Assembly: GCA_944470555.2 (NCBI GenBank)
Contig: OX104127.1
Coordinates: 144,251,787-144,315,786 of the forward strand
Direction: 5' to 3'
DNA: 64,000 nt
Source: Heterobilharzia americana
Lineage: Eukaryota; Platyhelminthes; Trematoda; Strigeidida; Schistosomatidae
Shown here: one piece after another, positions 1-12,928 of the stretch
Position numbering within the stretch: position 1 is the stretch's first letter
Layout: every line of letters starts with the position of its first letter
Position numbers and translations under genes: made by a program
Notes under the pieces: model-generated
Seen by the model: the letters and a program-made list of their open reading frames with translations, nothing else
What the model was told of the DNA's origin: nothing
Database searches by the model: none

Positions 1-283
1 GAGAAGTGTGAAGCCACAGTGAAAAGATGTAAAGTTTTTTCAGTTTTGACACAGGAAGTAGGAAGAGTACAGCATGGTTGTTTTTAGAACTAACTATCAT
101 AACTTGCAGCATTGAAGCTATAGCTAGACCAAAAACGTTTCTCACACGCAGCAACATAAGTCAGGTAACCGATTTTCCGAGTTATTCAGGCCAGCCGAAA
201 TGCAAACAGCATGCGACAGGCGCTGGATAACGACAAAACTGTAGAGCTGTACCACAGCGTAATAAAAGATGAAGATGAACTAA

Positions 284-740
284 ATATTTTATTCTCATAC
301 TAGTAATTTAACATGAGAGAAGCCAGTTTACAGGCATCATCACATTGATACATGTCCGAAAATGTACATGATTTTACGGGATCTGGGCAGTACGGGATGG
401 AGACCATTATATTTGATTAAAAACATCAGAAGATTACACAAGTCGTGAGTACACAGAATGTTGAAGTTTGGATCGTTTTCCGTCATACTTTCTTTTTTCA
501 CCGTTAGTAGCACCAAGGTCGCGCGAAATTCCAGATCTCCGCTACCAGCAGTCGACTTGTTTGGTACGTCTTTGCGATGCCCCAATACGTTATATGTACG
601 TCTATTTTACCATAAATTCTCATGCTTATAGCCTCGGGTACCAGAAGAACCCCCGCTGACGACGTCGAGAATCCGTAAGTTTTCACATAATCGTGCAATA
701 ATCGTACACCGGCTAGGGTCAAAGGCACACCATCCATAAT
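284..740 (+). repeat. Old dispersed repeat, copy 1
   Basis: This stretch aligns by eye with 37,741-38,060 in the same orientation. The best shared blocks are the run around 312-345 (ACATGAGAGAAGCCAGTTTA) and shorter matches out to about 560. A weaker third copy starts near 7,600. No protein could be recognised on either strand, so this may be an untranslated or LTR segment of a mobile element. The copy here carries more G and C than the one at 37.7 kb. Confidence 0.55.
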
Positions 741-3429
741 GATGGTGAAAATATTCAAATATATGTCAGTGCTATCAAATAGGATGATCAGGAGGGATTT
801 TCAGATCATTTTTCCGTCACAGGACAGGATCTAGGGCTAGGCATGAGCTTGTGTGCGTAAAACTAATTTACACAAAACTGACGGCTTTTTCTACAATGGC
901 GAACACGCTTTATATGGTCATACGGAAAACAGTGGTCATGGTGCTGTCAGTCGAGTGTGATCATATCACGGCTACCGGAACAGCAGTTCACGGAGGGATG
1001 AAGTATTAGATAGGCAAATTTATATTCGCAGTACATACACTTTTATATTTTCAATTATTTTACCATCATTTTCGTTTTTTGCATTTAAAAGCCATCATAA
1101 GCATGTGAGCCGTAGGCAGCGTAGAGATACTGCCGTACAGGCGAGGATGGTTCGAGTTCATCTCCGTGGCATCATGCCTCCCGGCCAGCTGTCACCACCT
1201 TCCCATCTTTTCACTCTGCTTTTTAAATGTCTCCACACCGGACCGGTTAAAAACGATGGCTATAAAATATTTTCAGCCTACCCCGAACTTACTAAGACTG
1301 TTCACACAGCAGTGACTCCGTGATGCAGATTCCTTTTCCAACACAACACAATCTGGGGCCCGTTGCGCCTAACGAAGCGTAACACCTCTGAATAATTAAC
1401 ATCGATGTCACGATTCAGACAACTCGAATTCCCGGCCAAAGGTAATAATATTTTCAAGAAAAATTAGGCTTCGGCAGACCACCATGACATCCTTAAGAAG
1501 AACAACAGGTGTTGTAGTGGGGTGTGTTTGCTATACTACCCGACTGTGAAGAAAGTGAAGTTGAGTCAGCTCCACTTGGACGCTCAAATCTCCGCATTTT
1601 GGCGATTACGAGTTGAGAGCCCCGTGCAGGCTGGGAAGATGGATTTCGAGGATGCCTACACTGATCTAAATTCCTAACCATAAGTTTGGCTTGATATCTT
1701 CTGACAAACACATATTGCTCACTGAATGCACTCAGTAGAATTTTCGGAACCCGTTGATACCATGTCATCAAAATAACTATCTGAGTGGAGGCGACTTCCT
1801 TGTCGCTCAAGTCTAATGCTAGCAGATGTTCTCCCTACAGTAAGGAGTCGTTCACCGGCCATAAAAAATCGGTGCTTCCGCAGTGATCCCAAATGGGGCT
1901 GCTCAAAACAACTGACACATGTGTTACAAGGTGCGGGTGAGCACATAGATTGATGGGTAATCAGTAAGGGGATCAAAATAGAAACTTTACTGTTCGTTTT
2001 CAGCCGACAAGAGTGTGGGTTTTGATTTGGTTAATAGCTTTCTGTGTGCTTTTGCTATATTTACAGGGAGTTCAGGGAGTGACTATAATTTGCGCGAGTG
2101 TATGCATAAAATTTTGGCGCTGTGGAGAAGTATGGCTCCATATTAGATCGTTTGTTTAGCACGGCTCGTGGAGATGCAGCAGTATCTACCGGATAGCGTT
2201 TCGGGCGGACTCTATGGCCCATATCCATATCAAGTGGTCGTATGACCTTCGGACTTCCTTTATATAGTCCAGCAGTTCATTTCGCCATTTAACTGGCAGA
2301 AAAATGTTCCAAGTATCCCCAATGTATAACGAGTGATCCCTGTCACATGCATTACGTGTTGAATCGAAAAACGGAGATTCTTTAATTGGTCTCCCTCTTC
2401 GCCTGGCTATATCGAATTTTAGAAGTGCTATCCCACACCATCCCACAACGCCTCCATCCATTAGTGCATGCAGGGTGGTGTCCGACATTTTCTCTTTTCC
2501 ATTGTCTTAGTGGAGTCTACCGTTGAGCATTTTGCCAAGCGCCTGCGCTCTGCCGTTCTCACTGACACCAATTAGCTTTTGTCCTGGAATAATGCACTAC
2601 TTACAAGTAGTAAAGGTGATTCAACTAAACCAGTGACTTGGAATACTGCACTACCAAAGATACCGCGATGTGACACGGCTCCGGATAATCGTAACCTAAC
2701 TTTCACCAGTCGCGTTCTCATGTAACTCATGTCAGAAAAATAAAGGTAGATAAAGTCGAAGCCGTACCCACTTCCTTTCGTCCTTCAAATGTTGAGAGCT
2801 AACAGGTCCCTCTGAGGATCGAGCTTGCGCTGCATAGTTCTCATAGTTTATGGTCTGCCATGAAACCAGTGTGGGCAACAACCACCTTAAGGCTGTTAAC
2901 TACTTCTCATGCCATTTCGGTGCGGCAGCCTGGTTCTTAATTATTGACTCATTAATTTCGCCCCCCATCAGCAAATATCTAAGGCCGCTCGACACACATG
3001 AACGGCCGAGCCATGAAAACAGGGTCACATGTATGCCAACGTTAAGGCGGAAACTCGTCTTAAATTTGGATCAAGACTTATAATCTATTTACATGGAAGT
3101 AATTCTGTCATATTATATTGTGCACACAGTTTTCGCGTTCGCCTTTTTTTCAGGCGAAAAGAGAGATCGAACAACACTTCTAAATACTGAAGAGCTGATG
3201 GTACACAGATATATTGTGTGGCTTTCCATTGATGCTAAAATTCATTGCCGAACCACGAACCAATTTTGCTGTGCCCGTTTGAGTTAACACGCTTCACTTG
3301 CCGGCCGGAGTTCCTGCGATAAGCATGTTCTGCTGCTGTTGCCGAAATCTTGTTTAGTACCCAATAGCCTTCTATGAAAAATGGTTGTGAGCGCTAGCTA
3401 TAAGCCCGGATTGTACATAAGCAAAACTT
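741..3429. other. Gene-free decayed sequence
   Basis: Only short open frames (up to about 105 codons) occur, overlapping on both strands, with no recognisable domain, splice structure or codon pattern. Base composition is near 45-50% G+C in sampled rows, well above the right part of the window. I see no gene here. Confidence 0.5.
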
Positions 3430-5110
3430 GGTACAGTGAATTATTTGAAGCATTGTCTTTGCATTAAAGGGGGGCATCTGGTTAATCGTTGTACGTGTTG
3501 TCTGGAGAAAATTACGGCTTGAAGCCAGTACTTCAGTTGCTGCGCTTGTTATATTACATTGCTGATGATGCAGAAGGGTTCATAAGCGAATATTCGCATT
3601 TCGTCTTCGAGCCTCTGCCCCTTATGAATGTGAAAACGTGGATTTCGTGTATCTTAGTACCGTTTCACACGGAAGGTTGATAATCCTATTGGATATTATG
3701 ACGATATGCATTTTTTTAATTCCAGCATGGAATTGTGGTAAGTTTGCCTCAGGCACATCAAGCTGATATCCAGAGCGTATTGGCTGCTATGTTCGAAGGT
3801 CATAGCAACTTTGTGGTTCATAAGCATATTCGTGACAGTTGCTTACTCACCTTGACAGTAAATATCAGGCTCTGATAATTATGGTGTCGCAGGGATTTCG
3901 GGCGATATGGAAAGTGAGGAGGGAAAACTGCGCGTTAGCCATCAGTCACCCAGGCGCTCCTGCTGTTAATAACCACCACTTGGCGAAAGGATATCTGTAC
4001 TTTTAGCTAGTCATATAACGTTGGCAGCGTATTACATCAGCTTCTGATAGGTTGGCTGTTTCAGTTATCCTTTTACCCAGTCCGCAGGGGCTCCGACTTC
4101 GGCCCGAGGCAAGAAAGTCGGTTGACTCAACTTTTTGACAACCATTTTGTTTCCTCGATTGGCCAATCCGACAGTTTTGCAGTTTGAAGTGCACCATTTG
4201 CTTTGCACGATGAAGTTTGCCTTTACGAATGCACTGGTGTAGTAGAAATTTCGTGGGGCTCTAACAGGCCCCGGCTTACCCAGTGTCATAGACCTCGCCT
4301 ATGGTGTACGCAGAAATGTCGAGAAGCTGCCAGGTGATAAGTATTTAAAGAGTAACCGACGGAGTTGGGGACTGATCTGGAGGCCTTGGCCTTGCTACAA
4401 GGTCCGTTCTAAAGCTGAGGGCTTTACGGTGAGGAAGTTTGCACGAGCGGATGAATTTAAGGGCCTCGGTGTGACTCGGTGACCGCGGTTTCACAGGTCA
4501 TACCACGTGTTGTCTTCGAGCTGAAACTCACCGCTAGCTGCAAAGGTCAGTACTTGCGACACGTCAAAAAAAGCGTATGGCTAGTTCTGAGTCATATTAT
4601 CCGCAGCGGATTTTGATTTAGAGTGGCGCATATGGAATCGCAGTCCTGGTTGCACTCACGCCCCAGTAACATAGATGTACAGTACCCTCGGATACTCTTT
4701 GTTATACGTTTGCCGCTAACGCGTGTACCACTTGACACGAATGGGTAGTATCTTAACAGTGGATATATGCGTTACGTAAAGCAGTTACCTGGGACATTTG
4801 GGGTCGGGGTCACTAATGTTGGAATTACGGGTCTTCAATGCACCCCGTTCACGTGATATAATGTCAACGGAGTACCTTGGCCTTAGGCCACAGGTGCTTT
4901 CAGGAACAGACTGAATATATACCTAGATATCCATCGGGGAGCGCCAAAAAGAATCTAACCACACCTGTCCATATCGAACTGAAGTTTCCAAGCGGTGGAG
5001 TGTGTGGATATCGTGGCAAGAAAAAACCATACCAATGGTGTCTTGGTGTCTTCAGGGTACATTTGCACTGCACATCACCCATAGAATCAAAGCCCAGTGA
5101 GCAGAAGTAG
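3430..5110 (-). mobile_element. Decayed CR1-like LINE 3' fragment
   Basis: This is a collinear, strongly diverged copy of 14,160-15,850. Matching blocks include 3,455-3,470 with 14,166-14,180, 3,660-3,730 with 14,396-14,465, 4,355-4,560 with 15,165-15,380, and 4,915-5,020 with 15,765-15,865. Because the other copy lies in the 3' half of a minus-strand reverse-transcriptase element, this one is read as a truncated minus-strand LINE tail. All frames are broken. Substitutions in this copy often raise G+C and create CpG relative to the 14-kb copy. Confidence 0.65.
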
Positions 5111-6535
5111 TGCAGCCATCTTTTTGGAGTCAAAACCCGTTTTAGACCATGAGCCGCCCTGTGACCGGAGTATCTGTACCTTGGTCATTGCAACAATTAC
5201 TAGCGGATCACTCGCTGAGTCAGTGTCAGGTGCGCTTGATTTTGTTTATAGCTTAAACTTATTCTTAAAAGAGTAAGAATAGTCCGAATTGTACTGCCAC
5301 GTCAGATGAGTTTCCACATAATTGAAGCAGCGGAACATTGAACATGGATAGTTGGTGTTTCCAGTTTGCTAGGTTTTTCGTGACGTGAGATTTTGAAGCC
5401 CTGCTCCATAAAATCTTGATGTGGATGTGCACATCTTTCAGGTATAGGTGGCGTTCTACTGTAAAGGGAAAGGTCGACCTAGGACTGCAGTCGAAGTTGT
5501 TGTTTGTATCTGCTGTTGCTTTGAAATTCATCAGCTATTCCTGTTAATTGCCCAAATTTTGTCGCACTGCCAGCCGGGACCACTACTTTTAAAAGGCACA
5601 AAATTAAATATTTGCTTTCTCCCGAAACAAAACTTTTTTACCACACATAATTCTCAGCATGTGACGTTCCATTAGTTTACCCGTTGTGCAGCATTTTTCA
5701 AATGTATATCAGCGATAGGAATGATCAATAATGTACAATAAAGGATGGCAGAAGTACTCAAATGTTTAATGACTTCGTGGTCATACAGCCGTTCACCGAC
5801 AGAAAATTGATTGATAAGACTATTTGTTACTTGCTTTTCTTCCCACAGTTCAAAGGCTAAATAAGGCGCGTTCGAACTTTTGCACGTAGCCGTGCGCGCA
5901 AAACGTTTGGTGTACTTGCCTCTTGTATTCCTTGAGGGACCACGTGGGGAAATGTGAAGATTCGGAGGATGGCTTTCATCAGATAAAATGTCATTGGCCA
6001 GCTGCTTGCAAGAACTCAGACGCCCACCCAAGACCACATTTATCAGCACGGTTAGCGTTGCACCAACCGCTCCACTAACAGCCTTCAAAACCCCAAGCAC
6101 CACAGACTATTATTTTTTCCAGAATCCGGGAAAGAACAAGAGGAAACAATAGGCAAATGTATGGCAGACGCGGAAGTTTATGAAACGGAAGAGTGGAGGC
6201 TGGGTTGTACTGGCAACCCTTGGTTTTCGCGCACAAAGGGCCTGGCAAACGAATTTTCCTGTGATCAGTAAAATATGAAGGGAATAAGAAGGGCCGGAGG
6301 TAAAGGAAGGGCCAACATAGGTCACTTTTGACATATTCTCTGCCACAGCCATCAGAAAGACGAATCGCCAAAGCAGAGCAGTTTACATAGTTCTTGCCCC
6401 CGTCTTGTGCTGAAACTGACCATTCGACATTTAAAGGGATTGAGTGTGAGTACATTTATGAAAGATTAGTGACTGAATTGTGCTAAGAAGCTATCAAACC
6501 AAGAACAACCTGAAGAGATGGTCGGGTTGGATGCC
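5111..6535. other. No recognised feature
   Basis: A 143-codon minus-strand frame (5,672-6,103) and a 126-codon one (6,075-6,455) are open, but both resemble conceptual translation of non-coding DNA. No domain, signal peptide or family motif was recognised, and the surrounding block is GC-rich enough for such frames to arise by chance. Confidence 0.4.
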
Positions 6536-6539
6536 GCTA

Positions 6540-6830
6540 GGTCATCTGGGTACCCGGTGAGATTTGTTTGGTGCAGGCCGATAGGTCAGACGAAAGTAAA
6601 AACTGCCGTGCTTTGAGGTGCACCAGCTTTGCCGGATGGCGAAACAGAGCACTGTCTCCTGTAAGGAGCGTATTGTCCTCTTTGAAAACTAAGGCTTAAA
6701 CCGGTTTGCTATCCAGGACTCAGTGTGAATCCCGGCAAGCCCGCTCAACTAAAGCAGACCAAGCACAGAATCATAGGCAGAAGTATAGTCTAGGAAGGCG
6801 GTTGTAACATATTTAACGCTTTTGTCCACC
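6540..6830 (-). mobile_element. Possible LINE reverse-transcriptase trace
   Basis: Frame-shifted minus-strand translation gives a stretch like the RT palm (AFLDYTSAYDSV, where LINEs have F-L-D-x-x-A-F-D-x-V), followed by a W-I-x-N-R-F-like segment. These motifs occur in the right order, but stops and shifts interrupt them and the match is weak. It could be chance, and the clade cannot be told. Confidence 0.3.
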
Positions 6831-7587
6831 CTGGCAATAATGTTACGGTGGAAGACGACTACAGGACCCAGACTAATCCTTCTATGTTTGCAGACAAACC
6901 GCACCGGACGGCCGGTATCCTCAAGTTAAATTTTGGGCTCACTAAGTGAAAGATTTTCCACTATTTTTAAGGCTGGTGTGGTCATTGTGATCGATCGGAG
7001 GTTCACGCCCGCTCCAAAAGATAAGGGCCTATGTACCGGAACTATTTTAATTTCCTCTCAGGACGTTGGCACATAGCTCTTCGCAAGAAGCCCATTGGAA
7101 ACGTTCGTAAGTGGATGACACAGAGTACCAGCGCACTTTGGGCTTATGATTTCTAGCATTCCGTTTGGTCCTAAGCTCCGTGAAGTCCGTCAAGCATTTG
7201 AGTGAGTCTGTTTCATTGAATTTTGAAAAACCGTCACTTTTTATGCGCGAAGAACTAGATGAGAGACCATTAGCAGGCTTATGTATGGATGGCTGGTTTA
7301 GCGCGTTGACGTCCTCACAGGCTTCGATGCTTGGTTTTCGTTTGCCAGTAGGATCTCCGAAAGGTCTGCACATACTAGAAGGGTTTTACACAGTACAGTC
7401 TTTCGATTATATATTAGATTCGGGCGTTTTATTCCGGATGCAATCAGGCGAATGACTCGTTTAACGCCTTCCTTTGGCTTGGATGGTTATCTCTTTCTCT
7501 ACACAATCTTTGTGACTGCCAAGAAGAAAGCCTGTCAAATCTTGGAAAACCTGCCTCTTCTGTGCAGCATATATCTAAGTAAAGTTT
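6831..7587. other. No recognised feature
   Basis: Two overlapping open frames (7,165-7,455 plus, 96 codons; 7,047-7,373 minus, 108 codons) occupy the same DNA. Neither has a recognisable domain. The minus frame is Ser/Lys-rich and low in hydrophobic residues. Both are probably chance frames. Confidence 0.4.
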
Positions 7588-7589
7588 AA

Positions 7590-7710
7590 GGTGACGTCTG
7601 ACAATAGTAATATATTTCATACAACATTAGTTACATGAAAACAAACCAGTTTACAGGTCTGATCATTTTGGTAATGTGAACTGACTGTTATGTACAATAT
7701 GAAGTTAAAC
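7590..7710 (+). repeat. Old dispersed repeat, copy 3 (weak)
   Basis: The block around 7,610-7,660 matches 284-345 and 37,741-37,790, with a shared CCAGTTTACAGG core preceded by an AT-rich run. Similarity fades beyond that. It is probably another remnant of the same interspersed family. Confidence 0.4.
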
Positions 7711-7714
7711 AATG

Positions 7715-8224
7715 AACACCGTTCTTTCCGGTTTATAAAAGATGCATCTAGAGTAGGAAAGTTACTTCTTTGCAGGCAGCAAAGAATGAAACAGATAAAC
7801 ACCAGCATAACTGTTCATCATCCTGAGGCAAGCTCAGTTCCGCTGAGGACTGATTAGGGTAACCAGGTCCCCTCCTCACTCCTTCTTCAAACAATGCCGA
7901 TCCTGATGAAACGTTATGAAGCTATGCCGAGAGCTCTCATTATGTAGCTTGTGCAAAACTTTTCTTGCAGTGGTACCGTGCCGGTATAGCGATAAGCAGT
8001 GGAATACGGGAGACACTGTAAATAGTCCATCTTTTCTGGTAGAGATCTGCACCCTGAGTGGAGTATTTAGGGTATCTGAGCTTCGTGACTCAGTCGATAG
8101 ACGGCCGGGCAGGTCACCTGGCTGGTGGTGGTTCAGATCCTGAATCTCGTTCTAAAATGAATGGTCTGGACAACTTTATTTGCGGCGGAAGTCATAACAA
8201 GTGACCGAATGGCAGATATGGTCC
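7715..8224. other. No recognised feature
   Basis: No gene, RNA or repeat was recognised here. The stretch ends where the RTE-like element's terminal TTATTATTTGTCCC begins. Confidence 0.4.
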
Positions 8225-8475
8225 AACCTTTTTGTTATTATTTGTCCCTTGGGTTCCTAGTGGAACAAAGGACCTCAGTAGCATGTCTCCATCTCACCCG
8301 CTTCCCTGCAGTCTCTTCAACCTGGCCCCATGACTGCCCAGAGGCTTCCATTTCTCCCTCACACGATCTCCTCCATGTCAACCTCGGCCGACCAACTCGT
8401 CGCTTTCCGTTTGGATTCCACTCGGGGGCCTGGCATGCGATGTCCTCAAATGGTCTTCTTGGTGTGTCCAATCCA
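8225..8475 (-). mobile_element. RTE/SR2-like LINE 3' end
   Basis: A minus-strand frame of 77 codons (8,238-8,471) encodes the C-terminus typical of schistosome RTE-type LINEs: RRPFEDIACQAPEWNPNGKR, then a G-R-P-R-x-T-W-R-R segment and a terminal C-S-T-R-x-P-R-D-K. Its last codons run straight into the element tail, seen on the plus strand as TTATTATTTGTCCCTTGGG. Two other copies (33,880-34,100 and 44,225-44,485) share the same end. The frame is intact although the flanks are decayed, so the insertion is younger than its surroundings. The 5' part, including RT and endonuclease, is missing. Confidence 0.85.
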
Positions 8476-8599
8476 CTCTATCTCCACTTTCTTCTGCATG
8501 TTTGTCGGACGATGGGTTCTTGGTCGGTTGGTTTGTTGGCAGGCGAGAGTTCCTTGTTGCTTATTCTCATCATTCTGGCCATCTGATCTTAAGTGTTAC

Positions 8600-11500
8600 T
8601 ACCCAGTGAGCGTAGGCGGCAGCTGCTGATGTGATGTATGTCCCCCGTTTGTTGGCAATGCTTTTCGTAACGCCCCAAGTCTCTCAACCATCACATAGAA
8701 ATAAAGCGGCAAACTTGCTACTCGCCTATTGATTTAAAATAATTTTTCTCCTCCCAATTTTTTCGAAAATTCCGTCGCATTTCCTTCAAAATAGGTGGCC
8801 TGATTGCTGACACAACCAGCTGCTTCTGACCTAAACCTTCGCAATCGACCAGAAATGCGGTAGACATCCCTTGGTCGGAGGGGGGGCCAATAGTGTAGTA
8901 GTCTTCCAAGTAACGCTCGAAGAAAGATAAGAACAGCTTCTTGAAAAATGGACAAAGTTCACATCTTTAGTGTGCAAAATGTTGGGGAAGTCAAGAAATG
9001 CCCAGATAGGACGGCAGTGATGCATCTGTAATTCTAGCGAGCTTATTCAATGATAAACGGCGAACAAAGATCAAAATTGAATACTTTATTCGCGCTGATG
9101 GTGTGGTATCCGCTGACGAAATTCGCTGTGCAGAAGCCATAGTACGTTCTGCATCAGACTCGAAGGGTTGTCAGAAAACTATCTAGTGCTACAGGCGCAG
9201 GTTTGCAAAGTAATTGAAAAAATACCGAGAAGCCAGGCTGTCCATGAACGAAGGGTCAGTAGTTGAATTAGAAAGCCAACGATCACAAGATTAAGCCAAT
9301 TTCTAACGGGAAGAAAATAAGTTAAGTTCTATTACTGCTCCTCGAGAGCTTATGAGAGGTCCCAATAAACTCAAAAATCCCTTTGAAAATACATCATCTG
9401 ATAGCTTGGTGGAAATGACAATCTGAGTAGGTCGGGATATAATTGCCCATGCACTCTTCCTTGGAACTCGGCAAAACTGTGCATAGGGGACTAATTTCAC
9501 GTGAAACGACCTTCTGGCCTCCAAAAATGTGCTTGCGATAATGATGTGCTCACAGATTACTTGTCCTCTGATGTGCCCGTTTTTAGATCGCTCACAAAAA
9601 CAGCTTTGTCTTTTCGCTTCCTATGGTTAACACAGCAGCTTCACATCATGTCGGCGGCACTGGACGGTGAACATATCCAATATTCCGCACATCTGGCTGC
9701 TCCAAAGCCAGGAATCAATATAGTACCTGTTTTTACAGCTATATGAATAGATGAACGGTGCAGGTTTCGTTGGCCTAACTGTGGGGAAAACCACACAAGT
9801 TCCTGTGAGTGTACTCCCCGGGACTCATGAGCTCAAGAGAATTGAACGTTTCCGTTACATTTCGAGAAATAACGTTTGACCGCACCAGCTACTCCAGAGG
9901 TATGAGGCTGCAGTTACTTGCCCCTATCTAGCTCCAGAGCTGACACCCTGAGGAAATGTCCCCCAGTGTCATGCGTATCACAATGTAGCCGGCTGAAAAC
10001 AGTAGGATACACTAGATCGGAACTAACAAAGAATTTCTGGGCCTTTTATAGCCTGGTATTAATCCTCATGCCTACTTACTTATTTCGAAAAGAATACATC
10101 TTCGGCCTTACAAGCGAAGCTTATGCCTTATCTTCAACAGCAGAAAATCTGAAAAAATTAAAAGAGCAAGGTGTTGTTAGTCAGTTGAATATTATAATCG
10201 TAATGAATCTAGTCAATAAGATGTGCGAGTCTGTACGAATACACTAGGAGCGGTATGCCCAACGAGAGAAGAATCCTGCCGACATATTGTTTGAAAGCAA
10301 GATCAATTTAAACAGTTCGGAGGAAAAGTGGCTGAAAGACGCAAAATTTCCTACAGACACGATACGAACAAGAATCTTTGGTTTGTGAGCACACGCTAGG
10401 GATCAGCATCAAGGTGTATTTACTGTAATTAATCACCAGACTCTGCAGACGGTATACACTTTTAGAGCTGTGGATTCAGTTGCCTGGATCCTTCGAATTT
10501 TGAATATTCGAAGGTGATACATGGTCTGCGAATGGACAAAACCTTGAGGTTAGACCGGCTGAAAGTTTATGACCAGCACAGGTATGAGGAAGTTATCTTC
10601 AGTAGTTGAAAAGGCGGGTTGAAAAACTTAGTTCATTTGCGATTGTTAAAGTGGTGGGGATGGTCATGGTCGTCGCCATCTCACCTTGTGACAGACTTCA
10701 TGGTGCGCCACCACCGAGTCGGTAGGTCACGTGTCAAGTATAATGTAGAAGTAGTAGATAGTTTAGGAAGCTGTGACTATACGAATGACTTGGAACAAGT
10801 GCTTCAAGGGTAAGAAAATGGAAGCTTGGTTTTCTAAACGGATGATTGGACCCTGAACACCTTGATAATTTAATCGGGGTGATTACTGCTTCATATTTGG
10901 AGCTACATTTTCGATCCTCCTGTGCTTGAGTGTAGGGAAGATTGTTGTCAGAATCAACGGTGCCTAATCACTCATTTGAATATGAGAGCCGTTCACGTCA
11001 ATTTAGTTTACTCCGTGATGCATTCCTCCGCTGAAACCGTGTCTTCCAGGTGGCATGAGAGAAAACAGTGGTAGGGAGGTATGGAAGATTAATTTAGTTG
11101 GAAGAATCATCAACCCGTGAGGGGATAGTGTACTACGGCAAAGTTCACAGGATCAGTCGTGATGTCAAGTGAAAATCTATGGCACAGCTATGCACCGAAT
11201 TTTCCCGTATGTTAGTTGCATATTTTAAGTTGCCCCCTGTGACAATCCATTTTATCGGGGGTTGGTTTTGCTAATTCACTACGTGAATCATAACAGATGA
11301 TGGCACCGTTCTTCCAGGTAGCACAAGTCATCCTAGTGGCCATGCTGCTCGAGTGCAGACCCCATTTCCGGACCATCACTTTTGGCTGACGGCTAATGAT
11401 TCGCTTTTCGGAGCAGATACTTTACATGAGTAGTTGGATGATGAGAAGTTCGTGACATCGGCCGTGGCATTGGTGTGTATGTTTGTGGTGTGTTCACACC

Positions 11501-12900
11501 ATCTTTGTTTTGCCTTCTAAAACAGATTTGTCTGAATTAGTTCCGGTCGTTTATGGTGTGGGGAAATCTGTTATTCCCCCTGCTACAATCGGCCAAATAG
11601 ATTTAACCGTCTTTCTAGCCAAGGAGTGTCAAAGCTTTTCAGCATCGGTACGGATAAAAGGGCTTCTGCTTAACTTTGCTCAAGTTCTCTGGGTCTTCTT
11701 TCTCACTATCGTCCCTTCCGTATCAAAGCTGATCCATAACGAAGGTCTAGAGCCGTGCAACCACCAGAAAACCAGCCGCTGCAAATACTTGTATATTCCA
11801 CCTACCTAACTCCCGACCTTTATACCAGTGAATTTTCACTATCCTGTCTGTCCGTTGCCAGAGGAATAAATCGTTGTCATTCAGTTACGTGGATTTGATG
11901 CGAGGCTACGATCTAAACTCTGAGGCATTCCAAGCTAAAAATCACCGCAAGGTCCGGTTCCCTGTGGCGACCTTGGCAGTAACTATAGTTTGTCCCCGAA
12001 AAAGTAGGATCCTGACTAACTACGAGTCAGTGGTTCCATGTAAATGACAAAAAGAGACAAACCATGAGATGAAAAAACCGAAAGTAACTTCACTTTTAGC
12101 CATCCCTCAGTACTTTCTGAAATAACAAGGAAAAGTTGTTTGTTCGTGAGATGTGTGCGTTTTAGGCACGCACCATAAGGCAAGGTATTCGCACACCAAT
12201 AAGATGATGATATGACAACTAAATTTCCAGCCCCGGAATTTTTAATAGCATAAAAGCTGAATCGAAAGACATACGAATAGGGCCGTGACCGGGGCAATGA
12301 AACTACAGGAACCACATTTTGAACAGACTTCCGGATGCCATTCAACGGTTGGATAGTCTTCCTTCTGTGGTGCTGGCGGTCGTCCCCTGAAAAGAAACCT
12401 ATGGGACACTTACACATTTGTATGGTGCATCTGAAGCTGGCTGTGCAGTTATAGATGACGTTCGGAATTCCGAAGACTAGACCGAAGTGCGCGGTCACAC
12501 TGTAACTGACAGGGCAAGTGTGGTGCACGCCAAGACTCGGACGATACTGCCTACGAAACGACCAATCTTGACAAATCTGAGAGCCGTGATGACAGAACTA
12601 AGCCTATCCAAGGCACATGACAAATCGGCGCTGTACGTATCGTACGGCATGTTTGAGAATGACATTGTCGATTAATTTACATAAAACCAAGAAGAGTAGA
12701 TAAAACCAATGAGGACATAATTAAGAAAGGTTATAGGGGTAGTGTGAAAACAAAAATAGGGTCAGACCACCTCTTTCGATAGTATGAGGGATTCCAACCA
12801 ATACTACCAAGGTAGGTCCGATGTAAGCACAAATTTCCTTGGCAAGCATAGAAGGGGCTTACATTTATGGATGGTACAAGCCTTGAGATATCCAGGTGTC
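8600..12900. other. Gene-free decayed sequence
   Basis: Many short overlapping open frames occur (the largest is 170 codons, 12,016-12,528 minus). None has a recognisable domain or consistent codon use. The composition resembles 741-3,429. I see no supported gene, RNA or intact repeat. Confidence 0.45.
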
Positions 12901-12911
12901 CCCCATCGATC

Positions 12912-12928
12912 ATATATATATATATATA
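12912..12928. repeat. Short (AT)n microsatellite
   Basis: This is an uninterrupted alternating A/T run of 17 bases in non-coding sequence. Confidence 0.9.

Noticed and set aside
5672..6103. 143-codon minus-strand frame
   Set aside because: No domain or motif, in a GC-richer decayed block where such lengths occur by chance.
8161..8629. Two long plus-strand frames (141 and 99 codons)
   Set aside because: They are the complement of the RTE-like LINE C-terminus, which is the recognisable reading.
12016..12528. 170-codon minus-strand frame
   Set aside because: It is long but without recognisable domain, codon pattern or conserved neighbour. It lies in the same decayed block.
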